DNA of 64,000 nt from Heliocidaris tuberculata. Lineage: Eukaryota; Echinodermata; Echinoidea; Camarodonta; Echinometridae. The stretch covers positions 33,664,247-33,728,246 of the forward strand of contig CM046833.1 in the NCBI GenBank assembly GCA_025618425.1, given 5' to 3'. The notes beneath the pieces are model-generated. The model was not told the origin of the DNA, did no database searches, and saw only the letters and a program-made list of their open reading frames with translations. This document shows, one piece after another, positions 11,786-24,952 of the stretch; positions within the stretch are counted from its first letter, which is position 1, and each line of letters starts with the position of its first letter. Made by a program: the position numbers and the translations under genes.

Positions 11786-12282
11786 CTGTTGAAATATATA
11801 AAGAGAGAAAACGGAGAGAATCGTTCATATAAGAGATATCTTAACATTACAACGAATAACTTAATATGCACGCACGAGTGCAAATGGCATTACACTATAT
11901 ATAACGACATGTTCTCAAACCAACTAAAGTGTTTAGAAAAAGGGTATCACGATTACATAAGATAAGATTTTGTTATTCAATACATTTCTTAAAAGGCATA
12001 GTCATGATTATAGTAGTGTTAATGATACTAACATAATGTTTTAGGACAGCAATAGAATTTTCGAAATACTCTTTACTCCTCAAAATACTAAACAAGAGTC
12101 ATCCACAATTAAGTATAATCTAATTGTATTCGTTTATGATATAGGCTTAGGTGATGTCAACATTTTGTTGGATACACATGTAGGCCTATATTTATTTAGG
12201 TCGTTTTAAAGCCATGACATATAGATAACAATGGGAAAATGGTAATTCAGTAATATAACAGCAAGACATTCAAATAACTTAC
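11786..12282 (-). other. Intron between death-like exons
   Basis: The interval is AT-rich. I see no exon, repeat array or mobile element in it. Confidence 0.5.
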
Positions 12283-12579
12283 ATTTAAAGAAATTTGCAT
12301 CGCACTCAAGATCATCTAACGTCAAACTCATGGTAATCATCGGATTTATTTCGAAATCATCTCGCTTTTGCCATTTCATCAATTCATTCAGTGCCATTTC
12401 AATCACCACTTTTTTACCCTTTTCATTTGCGGTAGTAACTGCTTCATGATCTATTTCAAGGGCTTTCAATAATTCAATTATTTTCTTCGTATCGCTGATA
12501 TCCCATAGGATGTGCTCTAAATCATGTAAGTTGGGTTTGGATACACCCTCGGAACTCTCGGATTTGGCCTTCGTGAACT
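12283..12579 (-). CDS. Death-domain-like exon, phase 1-1
   Basis: The acceptor TTACTTAG ends at 12580 and the donor GTAAGT starts at 12282 on the minus strand. The exon is 297 bases (99 codons), phase 1 to phase 1. After a Ser/Lys-rich start (FTKAKSESSEG) come LHDLEHILWDISD, KKIIELLKALEID, a Gly/Asn turn and MALNELMKWQKRDDF. The order is L..IL..I.D, I..L...L.I, and L...W.KRDDF. This matches death-domain helices 1, 2 and 4-5, with Trp and the following Lys/Arg/Asp at a usual interaction surface. It is the most upstream exon of the 9.5-12.6 kb cluster. The next exon found upstream on this strand is more than 42 kb away. Confidence 0.68.
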
Positions 12580-12763
12580 CTAAGTAATGATGAGAAAACA
12601 GGAGAAAAAAGAAAGAAAGAAGTATTTACTATTTAATGTAAATATTCAATGCGACATACTTACCTGTGTTACATTCAAAATACTTAAAACTAAAAAATCT
12701 AATCATGAACACGTCAAAGAATGGACTTCCCTAGGTTCAGATCCTTCATCTCGGAAAACTCCA

Positions 12764-14270
12764 AGGCCCATATTCATAAAACCCTACTAGCTAGTTTCCA
12801 ACTAGGCCCTAGTCATGCTAGCAGGCAACTAAAACCCTGATTAGGCAACTATATGTAGTAATCATCTAACTCAGCTAGTTGGAAACTAGCCATTATTATT
12901 GCCTTCTGGTGGAGTCAGCGTGGTGGAATAAATGAAGAAAAAAAAGTACACGGGTTTGAAAGATTACTTTAAATAATTCTTTGTGCAGCACAGACAATCT
13001 TTTATGTCTAGTTTCCAACAACTAAGCTGCCAACTAAATTAATATTCATAAAACCTTACTCAGAGTCTTGTCAGTTAGTATCAAACTAGGGAAGGGTTTA
13101 GTTGCCAACTAGAGATTGATTGCTTTGCTATTGTGTAGAATAGACTTGGTGGAAAGGGAAGAATGTGTAGACTGTGGATAATACTCTGTCAGGCTAGTTT
13201 CCATAGAGAACGGGTTTTACTTGCCATACTATGAACAGCCACTGATCGATGCCTTTACCTTAAATGCATATGTAGGGCTTAAAGGGAAATCCGACCTTAA
13301 TAGCAAGTTGCTTTGGAAGAAAGAGGAAAAAATCAGAGAAGCAGATTGGTGAAAGTCTGAACGAAATAGGACAAGCAATAAGAAAGGTATGAATTTTTGA
13401 AAGCTGTAATCACTGTGCATATGGGAATTTCAAATTGGCCGAATAGGTAATGTCACTGTGATGTAGCTGTGGACAACTTCCCCATTCACTCCAACACACA
13501 AAATGACTAAAATGTCACTTTTTCAAAATGTATTATTCAGTAGAATCCTTTTCTTTCATAAGGACACAATATGCTATCTCCAATATATTTTGAGTACTGC
13601 CCTAAGGGTAAAAGCGCCTCGAAGAAAACCGCAAATTAATGATATTTTTGTGTACGACCAACGGAATAGTTGTCCACAAAAATGTCACAATCGACTCATT
13701 GAATTGCCAATTTGAGATTCGCATAGAATGTAATGTAGTGATCTCATTTTTCAAACATACATAACTTTTTTAGTCCTTGTCCGATTTATTAGATAAAGTC
13801 ATTTTCCTGGGAGAAGCTACAGCACTTATAGCAATTCTGCATAATCATGCGTGATCCCTATCATTCCCGAAATATACCCTCTCTTCATTTCTGCGGCAAA
13901 TCTCTTCACTTCTATGCAATTTCTTACCATGTCATTTCTCTGACGCTTGGCGATGAATAACGATTAATTGCCAACTAGTAATTTAGAGGTACTCCAACTC
14001 TAAATTTTGAATGAAATTTAGTTCCCAACTAAACTTAGTCAGGTTTTATAAATTTATAAATACCATTTCAATCTATTTGCCAACTAGCGTAGATTTAGTT
14101 GACAACTAGGGACAATTTAGTTGCCAACTACATAGGCATTATGAATAGGGCTTAGTTTCCAATTGTAAATTAGCAAGGTTTTATGAATATCTACTAGTGC
14201 CTAGTTGACAACTAGGGAGCATTTTAGTTGCCAACTAGCTTAGTAGGCTTTTATGAATATGCATGGGCCC
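12764..14270. mobile_element. Element with TAGTTGCCAACTAG subterminal repeats
   Basis: The left end reads GGCCCATATTCATAAAACCC and the right end, reversed, GGGCCCATGCATATTCATAA. Inside both ends the palindromic motif TAGTTGCCAACTAG or TAGTTTCCAACTAG recurs more than ten times (12786-13210 and 13975-14245). The middle (about 13227-13930) is occupied by an arm of the same foldback family seen at 7360-9475, probably a nested insertion. No transposase was recognised. The target duplication was not resolved. Confidence 0.55.
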
Positions 14271-14654
14271 AGATGGTTTATTCATCACAAGTATTAATAA
14301 TCAGTAAAAAGCTTATCTTGAGCGAAAGACCCTAAACAGTGATCACGCTTAAAGCGTCTCAGTCTCCGCACCGCAGAAGGTCACTCCGCAAACTCACACG
14401 CGGTCGCGTATAATACACAATAACCTTATGAAGAAATCCAAACTTCGTGTCAAAACCCCTTTAACCTCTGCATTCAATGCCACTAGTGCAATTTATATTT
14501 GGGTCGTGAAATCATTAAATACGATACATACAAATAGTGGTATATGCAAGAAGGTACTATAGGAAAGCTTCCCTTGTACATCCTCGATGTATGTGTGGTC
14601 GATTGACCGCAGCTATTTTCAATTGACCGGGCCGTTTTGTAATAAACTGCTAAC
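14271..14654. other. Unassigned spacer
   Basis: I see no exon or repeat structure here. A short GC-rich patch with tandem CGC-type dinucleotides lies near 14360-14410. Confidence 0.4.
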
Positions 14655-16850
14655 ATTTTCCATGCCAATAGTCCTGCAGATTGGTGAAATAATTGTGCAC
14701 TTTTTCATAAAAGCATGAAATTTGGCATGTAGGTAGAGTTTTTTTTTATCGCTAATAATTCTAGATATGGGGCCACCAAACATTCGGGCCCTGGGGCCCG
14801 TTGTGCCAATTAAAAAAATAGCCCTCTCAGGGTCCTTCCCCTTCAGAGTTGATGTAATCAAATCTCGTTTGATATATATGAAATATCATGTAATATTTCC
14901 TGGCCTTTAAAACCAAACAAATATTTTAGGTGCCCATTTTGCAAATAAAAGGCCACCCTGCATATCAAAATGTTATAAAGTCACTGATTTGTTGAATATA
15001 CGTAAAATGCTTCTTATTATGATAAAAAAATCTTTGTTTTCTAATTTCCAATGGTATGGACAAAAATTTTGAAATCAAGGTTATATAAAAAGCCCACTTT
15101 AGCAGGCCACATTGGCCCATCGATGGCCCATGAAATTAAATTTTAGTAATTCCCTCACGGAGGTTGGCCAAATTCAAAATAGCTATCAAAGTGTTAAAAT
15201 GCCTACTTGCATATAACTTGACTTTGGGCTTTAAAGCAAATCTATTTGCAACCTGGTTAATATAGGCAGAATCGTTGGGTCACTCCATTTCATCAAGATG
15301 TTATATCTGGAAGCTCATAACTTGATATAAAAGTGTGGAATTTAGTACTGATATACTGGAAATTTCTATAAACAGAAAATATCAGTCTATCATTTATAAC
15401 ATATTTCTCTTCTTGTTGAAGAGTTATTCATGAACAATATACATGAATATCCAAATGAAGCAAAAAATACTCTTCTTCTGCAAATAAATGTTATTAAGCC
15501 AAAATAAACTTTAATCAGATGCAAAAAAAAAAAAAAAAATAAGTGATAAAGCTGCACTTTCCACTTTTTTCATCTACTTGGTCATATTGAAAAAAGACAA
15601 ACTAATATATGTCCTTAAGAAACAATCTATGATAGACATCATAAGATTTATAAAGATGTCAATTAATAGCTGTATTCGTAAACATCGAAAGCACCTATTA
15701 AAGGGCAATCCATCCTTTGTAATATGTTGAATTGTGTAAAATCAGAAAAAAAGGATAAACATAATGATGAAAGTTTGAAAGAAATCGGACCAAAAATAAG
15801 AAAGTTATCAAAGTTTGAGAAATGAGATCACTAAATCTATATGAATCTCAAATTGGCAGTCGGGTCAGTCGATTGCGAGGTATTCCCGGTCAATTCTAGA
15901 TTTTAAAGTACACTGTCATTAATTTTCCCTTTTCTCATAAGCCCCTTTTCCCTCGGGGCAATACTAAAATGCATATTTTATTAATACTTTTTGAAAAATT
16001 TATATTTTAGTCATTCTGTGTGTCGGGAGTTGTCCGCCGCTACATCACAGTGACATTACCGGTTGAAATTCAAATTTGTTTAAGGATTACAACTTTCATA
16101 TTGCTTGTCCGATTTCGTTCAAACTTTTAACAATCTGCCTCTTTGGTTTTTCTCCTTTCTTTCAGAGCAACTTGCCATTACGATTAGATTTCCCTTTAAA
16201 GAAAGAGAGCCTGAATACATACTTCTTTAGCATATTAACCATTCTGCATTTTGGTGCTTAATGCCTCAAAGTAAAATCAAAAGATGCAAATTACATTTCA
16301 ACACTTATGCAGTATTTTTCAATTTGATGGCAATCTTGGAAATGAAATTCCCCACTATCTAAATTATTCAGCATTAATAAGATATACCTTGGTTTCATTG
16401 TGTCTGAAGAAAAATATACCATTGTAACATGCTTATGTCTATTTTTAAGCAAAAAATTGCAACATCCATAACTTTCTCCCTATACGATACGAGCTTCAAG
16501 ACACAGCATAAACTTAATGCAAATAACCACATCTTGAAACAGACCAGCGGTCATTTTGAATGATGGCCATCTTAATGAGATAAAGTGCTTTTAGAACACA
16601 CTGCTTTGCCAATAGTTATACTTTAAAGTATGCACATTTAAACACTGTGGGGCCGCGGTGAATTAGGCAACCCTCTTGTGAGGGAAAGAATTGTCTTTGA
16701 TGGGCCATCAATAGGCCCATGTGATTCCTAAAGAGGGATTTTATATGACCTTGATTTCTAGATTAATGTCTACCATTTAAAATCTAAACCAAATATTTTT
16801 TACAAATCTTATTTTGCGGATAAATTTTTTGGGCCTTATTAGTAGACAAG
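14655..16850. repeat. Foldback repeat, copy 2
   Basis: The left part (14660-14880) is the reverse complement of the right edge of copy 1 (9240-9475). From about 15010 to 15690, and again from 15960 to 16850, it parallels copy 1 with about the same spacing of landmarks (GGCCCATCGATGGCCCAT near 15115, CTTGCCATTACGATTAGATT near 16172). It is interrupted by a second repeat at about 15697-15950. No protein was recognised. Confidence 0.5.
15697..15950. repeat. MITE-like insert in foldback copy 2
   Basis: This stretch starts TTAAAGGGCAATCCATCC and contains GAAAGAAATCGGACC and AATAAGAAAGTTAT. It breaks the correspondence between foldback copies 1 and 2. Its core resembles the arms of the palindromic MITE at 56569-57172. 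The right edge is uncertain. Confidence 0.35.
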
Positions 16851-16855
16851 CCAAG

Positions 16856-16859
<4 letters not shown>

Positions 16860-16895
<36 letters not shown>
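16860..16895. repeat. T homopolymer
   Basis: A run of about 36 T marks the junction between foldback copy 2 and the palindromic arm that follows. It may be a retroposition scar or simple slippage. Confidence 0.9.
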
Positions 16896-16896
<1 letters not shown>

Positions 16897-16900
<4 letters not shown>

Positions 16901-17312
16901 GGACGGCATTTTTGGGTAATGCTTGACATCCATGCTTAAACTCTTGCAAAAATACTGATGAGTAAGGTACGGGCGGATGCCACGCGCATTTTTGCCAAAT
17001 AAATGCCATTTTTGGTTCAAAATTTGAAAGAATGTCAAAAATCACGATTTTTAATTTTTTGACCTAATATGTAATACCTGATAAAGACTTTTCAAGTGAT
17101 GTCAGTTTCATTTCGAGTTTGAATTTATAAATCTGATTAATATACATTTGAAAGTTGGATATTACACACACATGTATGGCGCAGTGAAACATAAAACTGT
17201 GATTTACTCAAAATAATAGGTAGTGAAAACTACCGATATTTCAAAGATTTTAGCCAACGTAAGTTTGTCAATTTAAAAGATTTTTATTGATTTAACATAT
17301 AATAAATATTGT
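16897..17312. repeat. Left palindrome arm, outer part
   Basis: This segment is the inverted copy of about 29995-30390. Shared landmarks are GGATGCCACGCGCATTTTTG and the GTATTTGTCAATTTAAA-like inner edge. The correspondence stops near 17312 and resumes at 22838 with the second part of the arm, so the BEL fragment lies inside one arm. Confidence 0.65.
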
Positions 17313-18152
17313 TGTGAGATAGTGATGTAAACCAAATAACACGTTGTTGCAATAAAGATGAGAAGGCGAAAATTAAGTTGTGTTGCTTCTCGTTTATTCT
17401 CGAAGTGTAGAGAAAATAATTCAACAACTGTGTGATGATTTCTGCATAAAAACAAAAACGAGAAAACAATGTAAGGGTGTAATTCACTTACAATCATGTC
17501 TTGTCATACATTAATCAAAGTGATTTAAAATTTGTTTCAAACTCTACATAAAATGTATCACTTGTTTATACAGCTGTGATCTTCTAAATAAATGATCTTT
17601 ATCCTCTTTAAACAGGTCTCATACTAAAAAAGACACATGTCATGACATCCCAACCCCCCAAAGGTGACGGAATGTCACAAGGTAGATTCAGGAGAAAGGT
17701 ATAAATCGTAAAAGAAATACACCAAGTCTGTACATGTACTGTACAACTTTCAATATTCATTAAATACCAAAGAAATTTCTTTTTTTCAAATTTGCACCAT
17801 GTACACATGTACATGAAGTTTAAAACACAGTAAGCTTTGTAGATACACATACATGAATAAACAAATGTTTACATCCTTGAGTGGTCGGAACTTAAGTACT
17901 GAAAAACTCATTGGAACATTGTGATATGCATTTTAGCACTGAGAATGCTAATTCAAATACATGTATAACATTCAAAGTTACACTGAAAAAAACAAAACAA
18001 AACTAAAACAAAAACTATCATGTAGGTCAAAAACATAATATCTGTTATGAAATTAGTGTTCATGTCTTCATCAGTCACTGCAGATAAGGAAAACATTTGG
18101 GCAGCGTTCGGCGTACACCCAATTACATTGTAAGGTCTTCCCTTAGAACAAA

Positions 18153-21100
18153 TTACTGCATGTCTAACCGCTCTTCCTTTTTCATCAGAAGAATGAGTTT
18201 AGTGACTGGCCTCCTGGCAACTGTTCTATCTGCAAACCTTACATCCACTACGCGTACAAAGTCATCTTCTCCTGGATAAGTGTTCACCACCTCTGCCATT
18301 TTCCATGACCCGCGTCTTTTGTCTTCACCAATGACCAACACAATGTCTCTATCTTCCAGGTTTTCCGTCGACTTTTGCCACTTTTTGCGCGGTGAAAGTT
18401 TGCGGATACACTGCATCCAGCGCTTCCAAAATCCATCAACCATAGAGTTGCACAAGTCCCTACGCTTGCGTGGATTACCCATGTATTCCTCACATGGGAC
18501 ATCAGGGGATGGTAGGTCACCTCTTCCAATTAGGAAGTGGTTAGGAGTCAATGGTGGTTCATCCAGCGGTGACGACGACTTGGCTGTCAAAGGACGACTG
18601 TTGATAAGACCAGATATCTGACAGAAAAATGTCTCTCATTCAGTGAATGTCAACCGGTCTGCTTTTACCAAGTGTCTCATGGCCTTTTTCACCTCTTGAA
18701 CCATACGTTCCACCGCCCCTTGGTGGTGAGGCCCCCCTGGAGGCCCAAATCTCCAGTCCAAGCTGTAGAGCTGTCCATGTTCCTTCAATTTACCCTGATC
18801 AAACTTCAGGTTCAGCTCATTGACAGTATTATCAGCACCCCTGAAACAAGTAGCGTTGTCACTGATCAACAGGCGAGGTGCCCCTTTGATACTTATGAGT
18901 CTTTCAAGGGCCTGAAGGAACGCTTGGGTAGAAAGGTCTGGTACGCACGTCAGGTGTACGGCTCTAGTCACTGCGCAGGAGAAGACTGCACAGTACCCCT
19001 TAGTAGAAGTGTTGCGGCTCACTTTTACTACCACAGGTCCAAGGTAGTCAACAAACGTAGTTTCAAATGGAGGAGAATGTGGACGAACCCTGAACTCGGG
19101 AAGATCTGCCATTTTCTGGTGAATAGGCCTACCTCGGTGTCTCCTACATGTGGTGCATTCATGAACAACTCGCTTTGAAATGCTCATATCTCCTACAACC
19201 CAGTATCTCTTCCTCACTTCAGATGCAGTTCTCAAGTGGCCTCCATGTAGTGAATGGACATGTCTGTCTCGTACAATCAACAGACTAATGTAGCTCTTCT
19301 TAGGCAGAAGATATGGGTGTCGAATATCGTAGGATAGAGGTGCCTTGCCAATGCGTCCACCTACACGGTATACTTGGTCATCCTTATCGAAGAATGGATC
19401 CAGTTTCATGATATTTGGGTCCTCAAGGTCGAGATCTCTTTGGGCATATCGAATCCAGTACAACTCAGCTTCCTTGACCTGCTTGGAAGTAGGTCTTTGT
19501 GAGATTTGCCTCGTGAGATTCTTTAGCCATTGCTTCTTGGGCAAATCCTTCAAGGACAGCACTCTTGCTGTTATCATCTTCAGTCGTGGCCAACTAGAGT
19601 GGTTTTCAACATCAAGTATTGGTGTTGATGTCGTTACTGCATTAACTAGCATTCTCCTAGCATTCCTGAAATGCTTCTTCTTTTTCTCCTCATCATTTGG
19701 CCTCTCTGGTACTGGTGTCTTTGGCCAACACTGGGGTGGCTGCCTCAAGTACTCAGGTTCCTCTATTACTCGCTTCATGTCTGCAGCTGTTCCTCCTCTT
19801 GAAACCAAGTCAACAGTATTCTGGTCCGATGGCACATAAGCAATGTCACTGAAGGAATCAAACTCTGTTGTGATCTCTCCCACACGATATGCTACGTAAG
19901 AGCGAAATGACTTGGATTGACCTCTCAACCAGCTGATAGCAGTCATGCTATCCGTCCAGATCTTAGAGTATGCTATGTGGAACCTTAAAGCATTCTTTAC
20001 AGTGAGCATCAGCCTTGATAGTAGGAGGACTGCCTGGAGTTCATTTCGTGGTGTGCTCAACTGTTTCAATGGCGTAACCCTGGCTCGTGCACAAACAAAT
20101 GAGAGATGAGCCTCGGTGTCCTCAGGGTGAGACCATCTCAGCCAGACTGCCATGCCCATAGCATCATCTGACGCATCACTAGCTCCATGCAGAGATACTT
20201 CTGGAAGAGGTCTCATTCCCTTATATTGTTCTGGAATCAGGCATCTAGGGACTTCCACACTGTCCATCTGCTGAAGGTCTTTGTATATTACATCTAGCAT
20301 GGCACAGAGTTCACCCTTCTGGTCAAGTGGGGTGTTCCAGTCAAAGTTCAGTTGCCATAGCTTCTGTAATAGTATCTTGGGTCGTACAAGAACTCCTGAT
20401 AGTATGCCAAAGACATCATAGTAAGAAGCAGTCTGCCCTAGAATACTACGCTTTGTTGGGACATCCTTGCATGGCTTTACTGCTTTAACCTTCAACGTGT
20501 CCTTCACGAGGTCCCATTTGGTCCCAAGTGCAGTGGCATTTCTCTCATCTTCTGTTTTGTCACAGACTTCTTTGGCGTTGGATTGCCATTTCCTTATGGC
20601 GAAGTTACCCTTTCTGAGGGTCTCAGTGAGCTTTGATTTCAGTTCAAGAGCTTCTTTTGCATTAGTGACAGATTCGTTTAAGTCATCCATGTAGAACTGA
20701 TCAGAGATGACATTTCCTAGCTGCTCATCACCTGGTGCATGCTCTGCGACTACATGCCGTAGTGTCACGATGGCAGCTGTTGGAGATGGCCTGTCTCCAA
20801 AGGTCACTGTTGTCAATTCATACACTTCAATTGGGTCCATAGGGTTCTCTCGAAAGACGAATCGATGAAAGCGGGCATCATCAGGTCCAATCTGGATCGC
20901 CTGAAACATCTTACTAATGTCTGCAATGATCCCTACTTCATTTTCTCTGAACCTCAGGGCTACGTTGAAAAGGTCAGAGTTGATATTCTCACCCTTTATG
21001 AGATAGTCATTGAGTGAGTGGCCCTGGAATCTTGCCTTAGCATCATATACCACTCGCACTGGGGTAGTCTTGGAGTCCTTTGTGACTGCAAAGTGAGGCA

Positions 21101-21621
21101 AGAACCACATTTTCTTGCCTTCTTGTCTGTCTCTCTGCAACTCTTCCTTGCTAATGTGTCGAGAGACGCCCCTTTTCAATTGATCTCTCATCTGTTTGCA
21201 GTAGACTTCCCATTCTTCTTGGCGATTGGCAAACTGATTCTCCAGACTCCTCAGCCTCTTGACTGCATAGGTATAATTGTCTGGAAGGTTGTCTGGTGGT
21301 TTCTTCCAAGGTAGCTCTATCTCATATGACCCATCAGGAAGTTGGGTGACACTTCTCTGCATTAACTCTGTTGCACCCTTGTTCTGCACATCATCAGAGC
21401 AATGACACCTTCTTGGCTCAAGACCAACTGTCTCAAGGCCGATAAACTCTTCCAATGGTCCGATGGCTGAGACGTTAAGATAGTTCAGTAATGATGTCGA
21501 GCTAGGTGATCGTCCTCCCTGAACGAACCAGCCGAAGGGGCATTTGACTGCAATTGGCTCATCTGGTTTCTCTCCCATAACGTACTTCTCCCAGATCATC
21601 AAATGACTGTTGTCAACACCA
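18153..21621 (-). pseudogene. pol: BEL/Pao pol: RT, RNase H, integrase
   Basis: The main open stretch (18636-21602) encodes 988 residues. RT motifs include IIADISKMFQAIQI near residue 226 and QFYMDDLNE with the catalytic YMDD near residue 304. An RNase H region follows (LHGASDASDDAMGMAVW). The integrase has a zinc-binding segment (HSLHGGHLRTASEV...HECTTCRRHRG) and the catalytic stretches TTFVDYLGPVV and LLISDNATCFRG. An in-frame TGA at 18636-18638 interrupts the integrase after LTFTE; the same frame continues to 18153 with INSRPLTAKSS and a basic C-terminal domain. Upstream, a one-base deletion near 21620 separates it from the gag-protease part. These enzymes would copy element RNA to DNA and insert it; this copy is broken. 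Confidence 0.85.
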
Positions 21622-21685
21622 AGAGTAAGTCTATCCTCTGTGATGAGGCTTCGTGTAGCTCAATGTCTCTGAGATGTTCATACGG

Positions 21686-22837
21686 TTAAAGCTGTTCAGG
21701 CAGGATAACTGGAGTATCCCCACAGGGCTCATCTATCTCAGTTACAGTTAAAGGGTATGACCAGTTCCCTTCAATGTCCTCAATTTGACAATCCAACAGT
21801 CTCAATTTCCTGGTGAACTTGTGGCCTCCAATAATATTCAAATCATGATCTTGATACAAGTCTTGATTTTTTCTTGGGAAAACACCTTCTCTGACAAGTG
21901 TAGCCTGACTACCTCCATCTAGTAAGATGCGTATTCTGGGACGGGTTTTGCCACAGCGTAAGTACCCAATAACAGTGGGTAGGGTTCCCTGAAGTTCCCC
22001 TCTCTCGTGGCTAGTTACGGTTGTCACCTGTACAGAGGAGGCAGTAGGAGGACGAGAGGGTTGTGCATCCTTGTTTGACTGGCCTCGAGATTCATGATTC
22101 TCCTTCCCATAGACAGCAGGGCATATGGATGGGAAATGAGAATCACTGCCACATGTGGTAATCCGGCATGGGGCCACAAACTGACAAGAGGTGGTATCAA
22201 AGGGGGGCTTTCCAGCTACGCAGTTGTTATGCCCACACCGATAGCAAATGTTGTTCTTTTTCATGACATCAAACTTCTCCCTCTGCGGTAAACTTCTGAA
22301 TTTATTGCAATTCTTCAAGAAGTGAGAGTTTGTGTTGCTGTGTAGAGCACACTTCAATTGCCCTGAATTACGTGTGGTATTCTTCCTGTCCACAGAAGCA
22401 GCATTCATAGACTTTGATGATTTGTTTGGTGTTGGCGGTGGAACTGCGTCTTGTCCTGCAGGCTTTGCTTTCTCTAGCAACAGCTGTAGGCTGTATAACC
22501 ACTTCACCAGACCACTAAGGGAATCTTCAGTGTGGTCATCCCTGACACTCTTGTAGTAGGCAATGCGATGTTCCTCTGGTAGATTCTGCTTCACTCTACC
22601 CAACATAATCTTGCTGTTCAGTTCACCGGACAGACCTACAGTCTCAGCCTGTGTTTCAAAGTTCTGCAGGATGCGGACAAAACGACCCATGGCTGACAGG
22701 TTGACTTTGCCCTTGTTGTCGTATGGCTTCAGGTTATCAAGATCTTTCAGAAGACTGTCAACCATTCTATCATCATCACCATAGCATTCATCAAGTACCT
22801 GCCATGCTCGCTCAACATTGATGCATCCTTTGACATT
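21686..22837 (-). pseudogene. gag: BEL/Pao gag and protease, 5'-truncated
   Basis: The reading begins inside gag at VERAWQVLDECYGDDDRMV, a conserved BEL gag segment whose usual 100 or more upstream residues are absent. A zinc-binding cluster follows (CYRCGHNNCVAG, then two more Cys/His groups). The protease active site reads RILLDGGSQATLV, where retroviral-type proteases normally have D-S/T-G; here the second residue is Gly. A TAA at 21686-21688 ends the frame, with recognisable homology continuing beyond it. The 30 or so residues upstream of VERAW belong to the palindromic repeat, not to gag, because the same DNA occurs inverted near 29830-29890. Confidence 0.8.
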
Positions 22838-23677
22838 CCCAAATGGAATGATGTATTTTTCCTCGATGCGCATTTTGAATAAAAAAACACTATTTAAATG
22901 CACATCTAGACTTCTTGAGTGTACAAAAGGCAATTATCCCATGTATTATCAGTATAATCCATGGCCCACAAACTGAAAAGTCCCCACCCCCTTAGAAAGA
23001 ATCTTAAATTAAGCTTTTCTGTTAGATGGGTCTATTAACTATCAAAATATGCTTCTTTGCCCTAAATTAAGAGGTGGGCGTGACCACAAGGGCTATTACC
23101 ATGGCAACGGATCAAGAACAGTAGAATTTCAGAAAATGTCATGTATTCATGATTAAGAAAGTACAAAAACTTAATGTAACATTAAAAAATGATGTATCAA
23201 AAGTTTCTCAATTGATTAAAACCCAAATGAGAGTCATAAAAAGTGTCCATCATGTTTGAAAATGGCTGTTTCCATGGAAACAGTAAGAAAAAACTGATAT
23301 TTGAGCAAAAAAAAAAAGAGTAAATATCAATATTGTACATGATTATCTTCTCTTTTATAGGACACTCAGTTATCATAATTTGTAAAGGGGTGATGGATGT
23401 GACAACTACATGTTAGGCCGTTACCATGGTAACAAATATATTCATTGTATTTCTAATAAAATACAGAACTATAGTTGTTTTCAACATGAAATATTGGTAA
23501 ACATCTAATAATTTTTGTCGCCTGTTTGATTATATTCAAAACTTTAGTTTAGAATAGAGCTAAATTTGATTTATTCAAAAAATATATGTTGCCATGGAAA
23601 CAGAATGTTAATGAAGATGACATCTTTCAATTAAAAAAAGAAATGTAACTAACCAACCAATAGAAAATATATAGCAA
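22838..23677. repeat. Left palindrome arm, inner part
   Basis: This is the inverted copy of about 29115-29870. Landmarks are GCTGTTTCCATGGAAACAG at 23265, ATTACCATGGCAACGG near 23094, and CAAATGGAATGATGTATTTT at 22843. The similarity is high throughout. The reading shows no protein. Confidence 0.7.
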
Positions 23678-24239
23678 CCAGATTAACAAACACCCTCAGC
23701 TATTGGAATCTGCTCGTCGGCTGTGAATGTGATCACTGTATATATAGCTGTTACTAAAAAGTAAAAGCTTATACAAAAAGTGGTGTTGTCCTTCTACCAG
23801 AATTTATATTTACTTGATTCAAATCTTGATACAGAAGATTTTTGTCCCCAACAAAATTGGTGATACCAAATTTTTTGCATTAACATGATGATAGGACCTG
23901 TTACTTGATTCATTCAAAATTTTTAATTAATTAATTTATTTATTTGAACTTCTTCATACAAGGACAAAAACCTGATCAATATAAAACTGTTTTGCATCAT
24001 GGTCCTGATGTAAAATGAATAAACAATAAGGTATAGCATAAAATGATTCTTATTATTGTTATATCTTCTCTACTCAATTTGCTGTTATGTAAGATATATT
24101 TTCCCATCATTTTGTCGTTTTCCATGTGATATTTAATTCCATTTTCTGTTCATGATATCAATATGCATACTTTATTTAAGTTCAAATTACCATCATATCT
24201 TTATCAAGGCTATGATGATCAGAGGCAGCGCTCGGGGGA
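23678..24239. other. Unassigned AT-rich spacer
   Basis: I see no exon, array or inverted repeat in this interval. Confidence 0.4.
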
Positions 24240-24952
24240 AGGGGGGGGGGGCAGGGGGGCAAAGTGCCCCCTCACTTTTTCAAGTACCCCAAAAGTGCCC
24301 CTTTTCATAGCTGATAAGTGCCTTTTTCTTCGTATAGTGCCCCTTTTTCTTTCTAATCAGTGTCCTTTTTACCTTCTGATGAGTGCCCCTTTTAACCTCA
24401 GAAATAAGTGCCCCTTTTGTTTTCTGATAAATGCGACATCGGTAGATACTGGTATATATAAAGTATATATATGGGTATGTATAAAGTCCACAAAGGAGCC
24501 TTATACATATAGCTCCAAATAATCAGAGAGGCTTCATAACAATACATTTCCCTACTGATATCAGCACAATAGTGAGGCAGTGGAGCAGGGGGTAGGAGGG
24601 GCCCAATGCCCTAAATAATACAAGAATGAGCAGTGCTCCTAAATTATAAAAGGAACGAGGACAAATTTTTTCTAAAATTTTTCCAAAATTCACTTGCTTC
24701 GCTCGCTCGCATTTACTATTATCTTCTTATCATATTAGGAAAATCGCTGCATATAATTCAACACCCGTTGCCTTCAGCGTTAGAAAAGTTTTTGCTCGCT
24801 CGCTTTGCTCTCTCGCAAATGAATAATCAGGCTATTACACTCAAGTGCAAAGTAGTTTTTATCTAGAACCATGTTAAGATACAAACAATAGCGTGTCGAA
24901 AATGATCATCGGTTGTGTATTTATCAGAATGTACCAGTATACTAATGTTTCG

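Larger units (their letters stand above)
17313..22837 (-). mobile_element. Decayed BEL/Pao LTR retrotransposon
   Basis: Gag, protease, reverse transcriptase, RNase H and integrase segments run in BEL/Pao order on the minus strand. No pair of LTRs was recognised and the 5' part of gag is missing. The coding sequence carries two nonsense codons and one frameshift, so it is inactive as it stands. It replaces about 60 bases of the palindromic arm present uninterrupted at 29870-29995. The 17313-18152 stretch contains no ORF of note and may hold the remains of the 3' end. Confidence 0.75.

Noticed and set aside
18280..22784. Plus-strand open frames of 70-170 codons opposite the BEL element
   Set aside because: They are antisense shadows of the pol and gag coding sequence, with no domain recognised.
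22838..22933. N-terminal residues preceding VERAW in the BEL gag frame
   Set aside because: The same DNA occurs in the right palindrome arm near 29830-29890 with the frame broken by a stop, so it is repeat sequence read through by chance, not gag.
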